Source: an uncultured Collinsella sp. (GTDB lineage Bacteria; Actinomycetota; Coriobacteriia; Coriobacteriales; Coriobacteriaceae). Taken from it: DNA of 13,783 nucleotides. Location of the stretch: NCBI GenBank assembly GCA_902472315.1, contig CABRNM010000035.1, positions 1-13,783 on the forward strand. The letters are read 5' to 3'. Below the pieces are notes generated by a model, which was not told the origin of the DNA, made no database searches, and saw only the letters and a program-made list of their open reading frames with translations. A program made the position numbers and the translations under genes. Of the stretch, positions 5,068 through 13,603 are shown in pieces. The stretch's first letter is position 1, and each line of letters starts with the position of its first letter.

Positions 5068-5748
5068 CACCTGCATGAAAGGGTTCTGCATGAGCTCGCG
5101 TGCCATGGTGGTCGAATCGCCATGACCGGTTAGGCAAACGGTATCGGGCGGGAGAAGCCGGGCGAGCTTGGAGAGCGAGCGCAGAATCGCCGCCTCGTCT
5201 CCTCCAGAAAGATCGGTGCGGCCGTGCCCGCCGGGAAAGAGCGTGTCCCCCACGAAAGCAATATTTCCCTGCTCTGTTGCGGCGAATAGAACGATGCCGC
5301 CCGGCGTATGCCCAGGCACCTCGATAACCTGCAGACAAATGTCGCCTAGTTCAATGGTATCGCCCTCGGCAAGCAGCCGCGTCGGCTCGCCCGGATCGGG
5401 CGTCTCGATGCCCCACATCGCTCGCTGCTCCTCGATATTCGCATGCGGCACAGCTGCGTCCTTGCCGCACAGTTCGTACAGGGCGTCAGCGCCAACGGCG
5501 GCACGAACTCCAGCGACACCGCCAACATGGTCGGCATGACCATGCGTGCAGACGGAACCGAGCACTTGCACATCGGGGCGTTCGGCTCGGATATGTGCAA
5601 CGAGGCTTTCGCCTTCCCAAGCGGGATCGATAATCAAGCATTCGCCACTCGAAATAACGGCGTAACTGTTGGTCTGGATGGGGCCGTTTACAAGCGCCTC
5701 AATCGAAGCCGTACCCCGAGGGGTTAAGTCCAAAGCCGCAGCGTCCAT
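5065..5748 (-). CDS. MBL-fold metallo-hydrolase, glyoxalase II-like
   Basis: Encodes a 227-aa metallo-beta-lactamase-fold hydrolase. The metal-binding set is complete: THGHADHVGG (H69, H71, D73, H74), GHTPGG (H147), GDTLF (D168) and TGHGDSTT (H209). This fits the short glyoxalase II/YcbL-like group, which hydrolyses thioesters such as S-lactoylglutathione. The true substrate is unknown and a thiol other than glutathione is likely in an actinobacterium (inference). No signal peptide is seen, so it is cytosolic. AAGGAGG lies about 8 bases before the ATG at 5746-5748. It follows rel by 86 bp on the same strand. Homologues commonly sit beside rel, often with dtd between; here dtd is absent. Confidence 0.9.
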   Translation of the reverse strand: MDAAALDLTPRGTASIEALVNGPIQTNSYAVISSGECLIIDPAWEGESLVAHIRAERPDVQVLGSVCTHGHADHVGGVAGVRAAVGADALYELCGKDAAVPHANIEEQRAMWGIETPDPGEPTRLLAEGDTIELGDICLQVIEVPGHTPGGIVLFAATEQGNIAFVGDTLFPGGHGRTDLSGGDEAAILRSLSKLARLLPPDTVCLTGHGDSTTMARELMQNPFMQV

Positions 5749-5834
5749 GCGTGCGCCCTCCTTCTATAAACGTCGAGGCACCAAACGATGCCCCGAACGT
5801 AGCCAATATCATTACTGTCGCGCGCTCGTTACGC

Positions 5835-8195
5835 CTATACGCGACGCTTGAGCTGAGCCCCACCCTCGCCAGGCATCAAACGGCGTGCGTCATAGACCGA
5901 GTCGACGCTGCTAATGGATGCCAGCAGCGGATCCAGGCCGCTCGCATCCGAAATCTCGACCATAAAGCGCAGGGTTGCAATACCCTCGCGGTTAGTCGAG
6001 GTGGCGGCGGAAAGAATATTGCCGCCTGCATCGCCAATGGCGATGGTGACGTCCTTGAGCAGGCCCATGCGGTCCAGGCACTCGACCACAATCTCGACCT
6101 GGAAAAGCGTATCGGCAGCACCATCCCACTCTACGTCAATCATGCGCTCGGGATGTTCCATAAGGCCCTTGACGTTGGGGCAGTTGGCGCGATGCACCGA
6201 AACGCCACGACCGCGCGTAATGAAGCCGACGATGTCGTCGCCCGTCACGGGGTTGCAGCAATGAGCCAGACGGACCAGCAGGCCGCTGTTGCTCTCGCCC
6301 TTGACGATAATGCCGTTACTGGCGCTCTTACCGCGCTTTTGCGGCTTGCGGTTGGAGCCGCGAGCGGGCTGCTTGACGACCTCGGCGATGGCCTCGGCCT
6401 TGGTGAGCTGTTCCTCGGGCTTGGGGTCCAAGATTTGCTCGACCTTATTGCCCACAGCGCGCGGGGCGACCTTGCCCGCGCCAACGGCTGCAAACAGGTC
6501 CTCGAGCTGCTTGAAGTTAAACTGCTCCGCCACGGCGTTGAGCGCACGCGTGGATCGTGGCGTAGAGATGCCATACCCGCGCTTACGCAGGTCCTTGGCC
6601 AGCATATCGCGGCCGGCGGCAGCGTCGTCATCCTTGGTCGCGGCGGCGAAATAACGGCGAATCTTTGACTTGGCCGAAGGCGTCTTAACGATCTTGAGCC
6701 AATCGCGCGACGGCTTAGAGCTCTTGTTAGTCAGAATCTCGACACGGTCACCCGTCTTGATCTCGTGCGTGAGCGGCGCCACCGCACCGTTGATCTTGGC
6801 GCCGACACAGTGGTTACCGACCTCGGTATGAACGGCGTAGGCAAAGTCGAGCGGTGTAGAGCCGGCACGAAGCGCCATGACCTCGCCCTTGGGCGTAAAG
6901 ACAAAAATTTCCTGGTCGAACAAGTCGACCTTCAGCGAATGCAGGTATTCCTTGGCATCGGTGATCTCGTCAGACGCCGCCCAGTCGAGTGAGTGCTTGA
7001 GCCAGTTGATCTGGTCGTCCAGACGCTGCGCATCGTTAGTCTTGGAGGCAGACGATCCGCCCGACTTCTTATACAGCCAGTGGGCAGCGATGCCGTACTC
7101 GGCCTGCTCGTGCATCTCATAGGTTCGAATCTGAATCTCGAGCGGACGGGCCGTGGGGCCGATAACCGTCGTGTGAAGCGATTGGTAGTTATTGACCTTG
7201 GGCATGGCGATATAGTCTTTAAAACGACCGGGCATGGGATGCCACAGGGTATGCACGGCACCAAGCGTGGAATAGCAATCGCGCACCGAATGAGTGATGA
7301 CGCGCAGCGCCACCAGGTCGTAAATCTCGGAGAACTCCTTGCCCTTGCGCTTCATCTTTTGATAGATGGACCAATAGTGCTTGGAACGACCGTTGATCTG
7401 AAAGCCCTCAAGACCAATGCGATTGAGCTCATCGGTGAGCGTCTTGATGGTCTCGGCCAGATAACGCTCGCGAACCTCGCGCGACTCGGATACCATGCGC
7501 GCGATGCGCTGGTAGGCATCGGGCTCCAAGTAGAAAAAGGACAGGTCCTCGAGCTCCCACTTGATTGAACTCATGCCCAGGCGGTCGGCCAAAGGCGCGT
7601 ACACGTCCATGGTCTCGCGTGCCTTAAACAGGCGGCGGTCCTCGCGCAGAGCGGCAAGCGTGCGCATGTTATGCAGGCGGTCGGCGAGCTTGACGATGAT
7701 GACGCGGATGTCCTTGGACATGGCGAGGAACATCTTGCGCAGCGTAAGCGCCTGCTTCTCGTCCATGCTGTCGACTTCGATGTTGGTGAGCTTGGTCACG
7801 CCGTCGACGAGCCCTGCCACGGTTTCGCCAAACAGACCCGAAACATCGGCAAGCGAGGTCTCGGTGTCCTCGACGGTATCGTGCAGCAACGCGGCGCACA
7901 CCACATCGCAGTCCATCTTGAGGTCAGCCAGAATGATAGCTACCTCGACGGGATGGTTAATGTACATCTCGCCCGAGCGCCGCTTTTGGTTGCAGTGCTT
8001 CTCGGCAGCAAAGCAGTAGGCCTGCTCCACCTTGGAGAAGTCGTCCTCGTTCATATATTTGAGGCACAGACGCTCCAGCTTGTCGTAGCTGTCCGCCATA
8101 ATCTCGGGCGGCAGCTCATCGGCATGCTTATAGTGCTCCATCTCCGAAAACGGCTGGAGGGTGGAATCATGGGCGGTACGGGCTGCGGCGTCCAT
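5835..8195 (-). CDS. rel: Bifunctional (p)ppGpp synthetase/hydrolase (Rel/SpoT)
   Basis: Encodes a full-length 786-aa RSH enzyme that makes and degrades the alarmone (p)ppGpp in the stringent response. The hydrolase domain is intact: NHPVEVA (H81), HDTVED (105-110) and KLADRLHNMRTL (169-180). The synthetase domain has SIYQKMKRKG, GRFKDYIAMPKVNNYQSLHTT and EIQIRT. RFKD (324-327) is the RxKD form of bifunctional enzymes, not the ExDD form of synthetase-only RelA. A TGS domain follows (428-488), then a Cys/His-rich segment (LAHCCNPVTGDD, H645-C647, C672) and a C-terminal ACT domain (about 700-775). The ATG at 8193-8195 has a modest AAGGGGA upstream. It starts 15 bp after recJ and probably shares its transcript. 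Confidence 0.97.
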   Translation of the reverse strand: MDAAARTAHDSTLQPFSEMEHYKHADELPPEIMADSYDKLERLCLKYMNEDDFSKVEQAYCFAAEKHCNQKRRSGEMYINHPVEVAIILADLKMDCDVVCAALLHDTVEDTETSLADVSGLFGETVAGLVDGVTKLTNIEVDSMDEKQALTLRKMFLAMSKDIRVIIVKLADRLHNMRTLAALREDRRLFKARETMDVYAPLADRLGMSSIKWELEDLSFFYLEPDAYQRIARMVSESREVRERYLAETIKTLTDELNRIGLEGFQINGRSKHYWSIYQKMKRKGKEFSEIYDLVALRVITHSVRDCYSTLGAVHTLWHPMPGRFKDYIAMPKVNNYQSLHTTVIGPTARPLEIQIRTYEMHEQAEYGIAAHWLYKKSGGSSASKTNDAQRLDDQINWLKHSLDWAASDEITDAKEYLHSLKVDLFDQEIFVFTPKGEVMALRAGSTPLDFAYAVHTEVGNHCVGAKINGAVAPLTHEIKTGDRVEILTNKSSKPSRDWLKIVKTPSAKSKIRRYFAAATKDDDAAAGRDMLAKDLRKRGYGISTPRSTRALNAVAEQFNFKQLEDLFAAVGAGKVAPRAVGNKVEQILDPKPEEQLTKAEAIAEVVKQPARGSNRKPQKRGKSASNGIIVKGESNSGLLVRLAHCCNPVTGDDIVGFITRGRGVSVHRANCPNVKGLMEHPERMIDVEWDGAADTLFQVEIVVECLDRMGLLKDVTIAIGDAGGNILSAATSTNREGIATLRFMVEISDASGLDPLLASISSVDSVYDARRLMPGEGGAQLKRRV

Positions 8196-8210
8196 CGAGG
8201 TCCCCTTCCC

Positions 8211-11200
8211 CTAGGCCCGCGGTACGATCGGGCGGTTAACTTTGGCTAGCATATCAGAAGCGCACGAATCGAGTGCCCAGCTCCGAAAAGCCTTGAACTC
8301 CATGCGCGAGCGCAAGCCCTCCAAATAGCGAATTGACCTGCTCAATTGCACGCGACCGGGGTTTTCCGCCATCGCGATGCGACGCGTATCGTCAAACCCC
8401 GAAACGCGACAGAAACCGAGTTCTTCGAAGATTCCCAGGCCGCTTGCCACCGAGCGCTCGTCGACCGGCGTGCGGGCATCGATGGCAAGACACATCTGCG
8501 CAATGTCGATATCGCTCGCGCAGAATGAATCGTCCCCCGTCTTGCCACGGTTGGAGCGCCACATGGTCTGCAGCGCTCGATAGAGCGTGACAAGCTCATC
8601 GCGCTCGGGCGCGTAACAATCGAGCAGGCGCTCATTAATACGAGCGTCACGCGACGAATAGAGCAGGTGAATCACGGCGGGCTGTCCATCGCGGCCGGCA
8701 CGGCCACTCATCTGGTTAAACTCAATCGCACCAAACGGCATGTGGTAGAGCACGACATGACGGATATCGGGCAGGTTGACGCCCTCACCGAAGGCAGATG
8801 TCGAGACGATGCAGCTGAGGCTGCCGTCTCGGAATGCTTCCTCCACGCGACGGCGATCGGAACGCGCAAGCCCCGCGTTATAGAACGCGATATGGGTTGC
8901 GCAATCGGGCACACGCTTGCGCAACGTCTTGGCGAGCGCCACGGACTGGTCGCGCGAATTGACGTAGATGACGGTCTTTTCCCCCGTCGCCACAATCGAC
9001 ACCAAACGGTTCTCGCGGCTTGCAAGATCACGGTCGTCCTCGAGCTGCAGGTTCTCGCGCACCGTCTCGTCGACCACCGTGCGAGTGATCGGCAGCATGC
9101 GGGCAAGCTCGGCCACGACCGGAGCCGTCGCGGTGGCCGTCGCAGCCATAACGACCGGGTCGCCCAGGGCTTTGAGGATATCGGGCATGTCGAGATAGGC
9201 GCTGCGGTCGCCGCCCTTGGCAAGACCGGCATGATGCGCCTCATCGATAACGACAAAGCCGATGCGGCCCGAACGCGCGAAGCGGTCACGGTGGATAGAT
9301 AGGAACTCGGGCGTCGTGAGCACGATACCGGTGCGGCCCGAAGCTAGGCCGGCGAACACGTCATCGCGTGCGGCCTCCACGGTCTCGCCGGTCAGCACGC
9401 CAACGCCAATGCCGAGCGCGGCCATCGTCGACGAGAGGTGATAGGCCTGGTCGGCAACAAGCGCACGCAGCGGATAGACAAAGATGCTCGCACGTCCGCG
9501 AAGCACCGCCTCACGCGCGGCATGCACATGGAAGATGAGCGACTTGCCGCGCCCCGTTCCCATAACGGCCAGAACACTTTGGTGATCGGCCAGGGCATCG
9601 AGCGCCTCGACCTGCGCGCGGTGCGGCTGGTTCGAGCCGATAAAGCTATGGATAAGCGAGCGCGTGAGCTCGGTATAGGAAAGCTGGGCGAGCGTCTCGC
9701 GCTTGCGCGACTCCAAGCGCAGGCCGGAATCCGCCGGCTGCACGCCGCGGCGAAGCTCACATGCCGGATCGTCGATATTGGGCGCCGCGGTATCGCGCAC
9801 CAAGACATCTTTGACCATGAGCTTGGGCTTCACACGACCCTGCCAATGCTCGGCAACGGCCTCGAACACCAAGTCGACGGCGCTGTCGCAATTGATAAGC
9901 TTGTCGATCTGCGGTACACGAAACATGATGGCCGGCACACTCGCGGCGCCATCCGTCGCCACGAAGCGCATGTGCTCGCCGGTCTTGCCCACCACGGCGC
10001 GATCACACATCGTCACGCCCTCGGCAGCCAGCAGCGGCACCTTATTACCCTGGCCAAACGGCTCAAGGCGGGAAATCTGCTCGATGGTCTCGATATTCAA
10101 TTCGGAAAGGTCGACCGTGGCGGCAACCTCGTCGGTGTCCTCAAAGTCCTCGGCGGGAAGCTCGGACAACACGGCTGAAAGGCGACGGCGGAACTCATCG
10201 AGCTTGGATGCCTCGATGGTCACACCCACCGCACCGGCATGTCCGCCGCGACGAATCATCAGGTCGGAACAGCGCTCGATGGCGTCAAACAGGTTAACTT
10301 TGCCCACCGAGCGACCAGAGCCGCGCGCGATACCGTCCTCGATCGAGAACAGCAGCGCCGGCACGTGGTAGCGGTTGGTCAGACGGCTTGCCACGATGCC
10401 CTTGACGCCCTCGTGCCAGCCTTCGCCGCCCACAACGATCGCGCGTCCGCCGTCATAGGTCTCCTCGACCTTTGCCATGGCATCGCGCGTGAGCTCCGCC
10501 TCGATCTCACGGCGCTGGCGGTTGATTTCCTCGAGCTCAGCCGCCAGTGCGCTTGCTTCGATGGGATCGCGGGCAAGCAGCAGGTCGAGCGCCAGCCTGG
10601 GATCAGCCATGCGACCGGCAGCGTTTAAGCGGGGAATGAGCGAGAATGACAGGCCATCCGCCGTAATGCTCGAAAGGTCCGCCTTGGCGAGCGCGGCAAG
10701 CGCGATATAGCCGGGGCGAGCGGTTACGCGCATCTGCTGGATGCCCTCGGCAACCAGCGCGCGGTTCTCGGGCGTGAGCGGCATCATGTCGGACACGGTG
10801 CCCAGCGCCGCGACCTCGATTAGCGAACGCCAATACGACGGCTTGCCCAGGCGCTCACCCAGGACTTGCACCAGCTTGAGCGCCACACCAGCACCGGCAA
10901 GCTCACGCGAGGGGCCCTCGTCCTCGAGCTTGGGGTCGGTCAGGGGCACACCCTGCGGCACCTGGTCGGAGGGCTCGTGATGGTCCGTGACCACCAAATC
11001 GATCCCCAGGCTCTCCAGGTAGGAAACCTCTTCCTTGGCGGCAATGCCGTTATCGACGGTCACGATCAGGTTGGGTTGGGCGAGCTCGTTGACGCGGTCG
11101 AGCGCCGCACGCGACAGGCCGTAGCCCTCGTCAAAGCGGTGCGGGATAAACGGTGTGACATTGGCGCCAAACATCCGCAGCGCCTCGGTCAACAGACAAG

Positions 11201-11498
11201 TCGACGTAATGCCGTCGACGTCAAAATCGCCAAAGACTGCAATGTGCTCGTGGTTGCGAATAGCACGCTCGACGCGGTCGGCAACGACCGACATGCCCGG
11301 GATAATGAGTGGGTCGGCCCAGTCGCGATCGAGCGAAGGCGTCAAAAACAATTGGCCCTCTTTGATGGAGCCAATGCCGTGCGCGACCATAATGCGCGCC
11401 ACCAGCCCGGGAATGCCCAGACCAGCCGAAAGCTCCTTTTCGAGCTCGGGATTTTGCTGAGCGACCGCCCAGCGATGCGTCGTCTTAAGCGATGACAT
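8211..11498 (-). CDS. recJ: RecJ exonuclease fused to RecQ-like SF2 helicase
   Basis: Encodes a 1095-aa protein, about twice the usual RecJ length. Residues ~35-430 are RecJ, a 5'-3' single-strand DNA exonuclease used in recombination and repair: DHH motif GDFDVDG (90-96), TVDNGI (147-152), TDHHEP (171-176), DHHA1 GGHAGAVG (418-425). An OB-like region follows (~460-570). Residues ~605-950 are a superfamily 2 helicase: Q629 in PHRAQ, Walker A GTGRGKS (647-653), IDEAHH (751-756), ATATAT, STSAFGEGVNLP (899-910) and QMSGRAGRDG (929-938). This is RecQ-like, but the four-Cys zinc domain is missing; the ~100-residue tail may be a winged helix. The reading frame is continuous. ATG 11496-11498 is chosen because RecJ similarity begins there; a GTG at 11541-11543 is the alternative. 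rel follows after 15 bp. Confidence 0.95.
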   Translation of the reverse strand: MSSLKTTHRWAVAQQNPELEKELSAGLGIPGLVARIMVAHGIGSIKEGQLFLTPSLDRDWADPLIIPGMSVVADRVERAIRNHEHIAVFGDFDVDGITSTCLLTEALRMFGANVTPFIPHRFDEGYGLSRAALDRVNELAQPNLIVTVDNGIAAKEEVSYLESLGIDLVVTDHHEPSDQVPQGVPLTDPKLEDEGPSRELAGAGVALKLVQVLGERLGKPSYWRSLIEVAALGTVSDMMPLTPENRALVAEGIQQMRVTARPGYIALAALAKADLSSITADGLSFSLIPRLNAAGRMADPRLALDLLLARDPIEASALAAELEEINRQRREIEAELTRDAMAKVEETYDGGRAIVVGGEGWHEGVKGIVASRLTNRYHVPALLFSIEDGIARGSGRSVGKVNLFDAIERCSDLMIRRGGHAGAVGVTIEASKLDEFRRRLSAVLSELPAEDFEDTDEVAATVDLSELNIETIEQISRLEPFGQGNKVPLLAAEGVTMCDRAVVGKTGEHMRFVATDGAASVPAIMFRVPQIDKLINCDSAVDLVFEAVAEHWQGRVKPKLMVKDVLVRDTAAPNIDDPACELRRGVQPADSGLRLESRKRETLAQLSYTELTRSLIHSFIGSNQPHRAQVEALDALADHQSVLAVMGTGRGKSLIFHVHAAREAVLRGRASIFVYPLRALVADQAYHLSSTMAALGIGVGVLTGETVEAARDDVFAGLASGRTGIVLTTPEFLSIHRDRFARSGRIGFVVIDEAHHAGLAKGGDRSAYLDMPDILKALGDPVVMAATATATAPVVAELARMLPITRTVVDETVRENLQLEDDRDLASRENRLVSIVATGEKTVIYVNSRDQSVALAKTLRKRVPDCATHIAFYNAGLARSDRRRVEEAFRDGSLSCIVSTSAFGEGVNLPDIRHVVLYHMPFGAIEFNQMSGRAGRDGQPAVIHLLYSSRDARINERLLDCYAPERDELVTLYRALQTMWRSNRGKTGDDSFCASDIDIAQMCLAIDARTPVDERSVASGLGIFEELGFCRVSGFDDTRRIAMAENPGRVQLSRSIRYLEGLRSRMEFKAFRSWALDSCASDMLAKVNRPIVPRA

Positions 11499-11550
11499 AG
11501 GCACCCACCCCCGATAGGGGCAGGTCGCCGCGATACCTCTCACGGTTCAT
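11485..11550 (-). CDS. Possible 21-codon leader peptide before recJ
   Basis: A short minus-strand frame begins at ATG 11548-11550 (MNRERYRGDL...) and stops at TAA 11485-11487, overlapping the recJ ATG (11496-11498) in another frame. AGAGG lies 11 bases before its ATG. The recJ ribosome site region contains a CCCC-TAT-CGGGG hairpin that ribosomes translating this frame would open, so translational coupling is possible. I do not recognise the peptide, and its existence is unproven. Confidence 0.25.
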   Translation of the reverse strand: MNRERYRGDLPLSGVGAYVIA

Positions 11551-11606
11551 AGCGATGAGTCCTCTGTGTATGCCCGCTTCGGCAGGCAGATCTGTTGAAC
11601 GGATTT

Positions 11607-11612
11607 ATTATA
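11607..11612 (-). promoter_or_regulatory. -10 box of the recJ-rel-MBL unit
   Basis: A perfect TATAAT lies on the minus strand. The -35 side is poor (GTTGTG 16 bp or TTGTGC 15 bp upstream). Transcription would start near 11600, giving a ~100-base leader with a hairpin TGCCTGC-CGAA-GCGGGCA (about 11572-11589). Confidence 0.5.
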
Positions 11613-11676
11613 CCGTGCAGCGCGGACGCACAACGTCCAGCACGCCGTGGTTTCGATAAACGAGGGCGGTAATAGC

Positions 11677-11691
11677 CTCGAAATATTCGAG
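11677..11691. promoter_or_regulatory. Inverted repeat upstream of the BASS transporter
   Basis: CTCGAAATATTCGAG is a 6-3-6 inverted repeat in the gap between divergent recJ and the transporter gene, about 80 bp from each likely promoter. It could be an operator for the transporter. No regulator gene is adjacent, and no clear plus-strand promoter is visible; TAGCAT near 11723 is the best -10 guess. Confidence 0.3.
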
Positions 11692-11773
11692 CGTTTCTGA
11701 CGCACGGGCGCATGCAAGCGTCTAGCATATCCATTCAAAACGGATTCACGAGCAAAGGGAGTCACAAGAGCAT

Positions 11774-12772
11774 ATGAAGCAATGGGTTGGACTGGGCAAA
11801 TTTCTCGCGGGGCATATGCAGGTCATCGTTCCGATTTGCGTGGCGCTCGGCGTGCTCTTTCCTCAGCAGATCGGCGTTCTCAAGCCCATCGTTCCCACCC
11901 TGTTTGCCTTTATGACGTTCCAAGGCGCGCTCAGCAACACCTTCCACCAGGTAGCTGAGGTGTTCCGCCGTCCCCTGCATCTGATTTTGGCGTTATTTGT
12001 CTCGGCTGTGATCATCCCCATCGCGGCGTATGCCATGGGCTCACTGTTCTTTGGCTCCAACCCCAACCTTGTCTGCGGCATCGTGCTCGAGTACAGCGTA
12101 CCCGTGGCAGTCACTGCCTTTATGTGGATTAGCATGTTCGGCGGCAACGGCCCGCTCGCGCTCACCATCATCCTGACGTCCTCGGTTATATCGCCCGTAA
12201 CGATTCCGCTCACGCTCAAGCTCCTGTTGGGCGCCACCGTCGCAATCGATGTTCCGAGCATGATGCAGAACATGGCCTTTATGATTGCCATCCCCGCCGT
12301 GCTCGGCATCGTGATCAACGAGCTCACGCACGGCTGGGGACACGAGAAACTCTCCCCCGTGCTCTCGCCCGCCTGCAAGTTCATGATGATGGGCGCTATT
12401 GCCTCCAACTCCACCGCCATGAGCGAGTACGTGCTACACATGAACGCGGTGCGCCTGGAAGTCGCCCTCTTTATTCTGGCGTTCGCCATCAGCGGTTTTG
12501 TCGTGGGCATTCTGGTCGCCCGCGCGTTGCACCTGCCGTATAGCGAGACGACCACCATGTGCTTTACCTGCGGCATGCGCAATATCTCTTCGGGCGCCGT
12601 CATCGCCACGCAATACTTTCCGGGCGAAGTTGTGTTTCCCGTCATGTGTGGAACGTTGTTTCAGCAGGTGCTCGCCTCGCTTATCGGACATCTCTTTGAA
12701 CGTCTGACCGGCGAGGAGCGCGCCGCCCAGCGCAAGCGCGTCGAGGCCGGCCGCGATGCCATGGCACGCTAG
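11774..12772 (+). CDS. Bile acid:sodium symporter (BASS) family transporter
   Basis: Encodes a 332-aa inner-membrane protein and is the only plus-strand gene. Hydrophobic segments cover most of the chain (about 15-30, 36-55, 68-92, 98-122, 126-152, 163-182, 198-216, 226-250, 270-305), consistent with the 9-10 helices of the BASS fold. Family features include GIVLEYSVPVAVTAFMW (102-118) and the Glu258 to Asn270 stretch ETTTMCFTCGMRN, which resembles the E...G.qN sodium-site block. The charged C-terminal tail is cytosolic. Members move bile acids, pantoate, keto acids or other organic anions with sodium; the substrate cannot be told from sequence. The Shine-Dalgarno is weak (GGGAG, 12 bases before ATG). 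It converges on the DUF4931 gene with 30 bp between stops. Confidence 0.85.
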   Translation: MKQWVGLGKFLAGHMQVIVPICVALGVLFPQQIGVLKPIVPTLFAFMTFQGALSNTFHQVAEVFRRPLHLILALFVSAVIIPIAAYAMGSLFFGSNPNLVCGIVLEYSVPVAVTAFMWISMFGGNGPLALTIILTSSVISPVTIPLTLKLLLGATVAIDVPSMMQNMAFMIAIPAVLGIVINELTHGWGHEKLSPVLSPACKFMMMGAIASNSTAMSEYVLHMNAVRLEVALFILAFAISGFVVGILVARALHLPYSETTTMCFTCGMRNISSGAVIATQYFPGEVVFPVMCGTLFQQVLASLIGHLFERLTGEERAAQRKRVEAGRDAMAR

Positions 12773-12802
12773 ACTGTCCGCATTACGCGGGTGTTAGTCC
12801 TG

Positions 12803-13600
12803 CTATTCGAGCGTTTCCAGATGCGCACGCAGGCGCTCAGCATCGATATCGAGCGTTGTCTCGGCATTGACCTGGGCCAAACGATAGCCGACAAAGTAGG
12901 GCGAAACCACCCAACGCGGCAGCGCTTTGGCAATGGTCCGGTCGCTCATGTGATAGAAGAACAGGTTGTACGACTCTGCACGACCGCCATGGTGCTCGTG
13001 CAAGATATAGCGCAGAGCTACCTGGATTGCATCGGCGAAGAGATCCGCCTCGGCTTGGTCTCTCGTGTCATCGCTGGCGGCGATTCCCTGCGGGGCTGAA
13101 ACGTTGATCTCAAAGAACCCCATGATCGGTTCGGTTGAGATATTGACCGAGATCCTCCCCTGTTGCCAGACATTGATGCCTTCGAAATTGGCAGAAGTCA
13201 GCGAAGTGTAGCCGTCTTCCTGCTCCAAACCCACAATCTGCATGTGCGGATGCACGAGACTACCGCCCGAAAGCGGACCCTTGTTCTTGTACATGAGCAC
13301 GCTTCGATACTGCTGTGAATCGATCATCTGCTGCCAGCAACCCAGGGCAAACCGCATCACATGGTGGAGTTCATCCGGCTCGTAGGTCACCAGGTCGGCA
13401 TCGTGATCGGCCGACTCGATCAGCACGGTTTGACGGGTGGCGCGCAGGGTCTTGAACTTATTCTCGAGCCAAATGCAATCGCCATCACGGCGAATGATGT
13501 CGGTGAGCCCTTCTGTATCGCAAAAAGGGCACGCGGTGCCGGGACGACGGTTGTCGTCGGGCTTACCGTTCGCCTGCTGAACGTCAAATACCAGCGCCAC
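12803..13600 (-). CDS. DUF4931 / GalT-like HIT-fold protein
   Basis: Encodes 265 aa related to galactose-1-phosphate uridylyltransferase and other HIT-fold nucleotide enzymes. CPFC (24-27) resembles half of the GalT zinc site. LENKFKTLR (45-53) matches the GalT substrate loop region, and SGGSLVHPHMQIVG (111-124) contains the H-x-H-x-Q active-site triad (H117, H119, Q121). It probably handles a nucleotide or sugar phosphate, but no reaction can be assigned; I believe the family is DUF4931. The GTG start (13598-13600) has GGAGGT 8 bases upstream, inside the last codons of the cutC-like gene. The cutC TAA lies only 3 bases before this GTG and in the same frame, so the two are surely co-transcribed and translationally linked. 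Confidence 0.8.
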   Translation of the reverse strand: MALVFDVQQANGKPDDNRRPGTACPFCDTEGLTDIIRRDGDCIWLENKFKTLRATRQTVLIESADHDADLVTYEPDELHHVMRFALGCWQQMIDSQQYRSVLMYKNKGPLSGGSLVHPHMQIVGLEQEDGYTSLTSANFEGINVWQQGRISVNISTEPIMGFFEINVSAPQGIAASDDTRDQAEADLFADAIQVALRYILHEHHGGRAESYNLFFYHMSDRTIAKALPRWVVSPYFVGYRLAQVNAETTLDIDAERLRAHLETLE

Positions 13601-13603
13601 GGG

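Noticed and set aside
5751..6668. 305-codon plus-strand open frame opposite rel
   Set aside because: It lies wholly across from conserved rel codons, has no family similarity or ribosome site, and is typical of antisense frames in high-GC genes. The same applies to long frames opposite recJ, fba and infC.
9600..9800. Frameshift or false fusion between recJ and a separate helicase gene
   Set aside because: The frame is continuous through the linker (residues about 575-605), with no stop codon or internal start with a good ribosome site noticed and no break in codon use.
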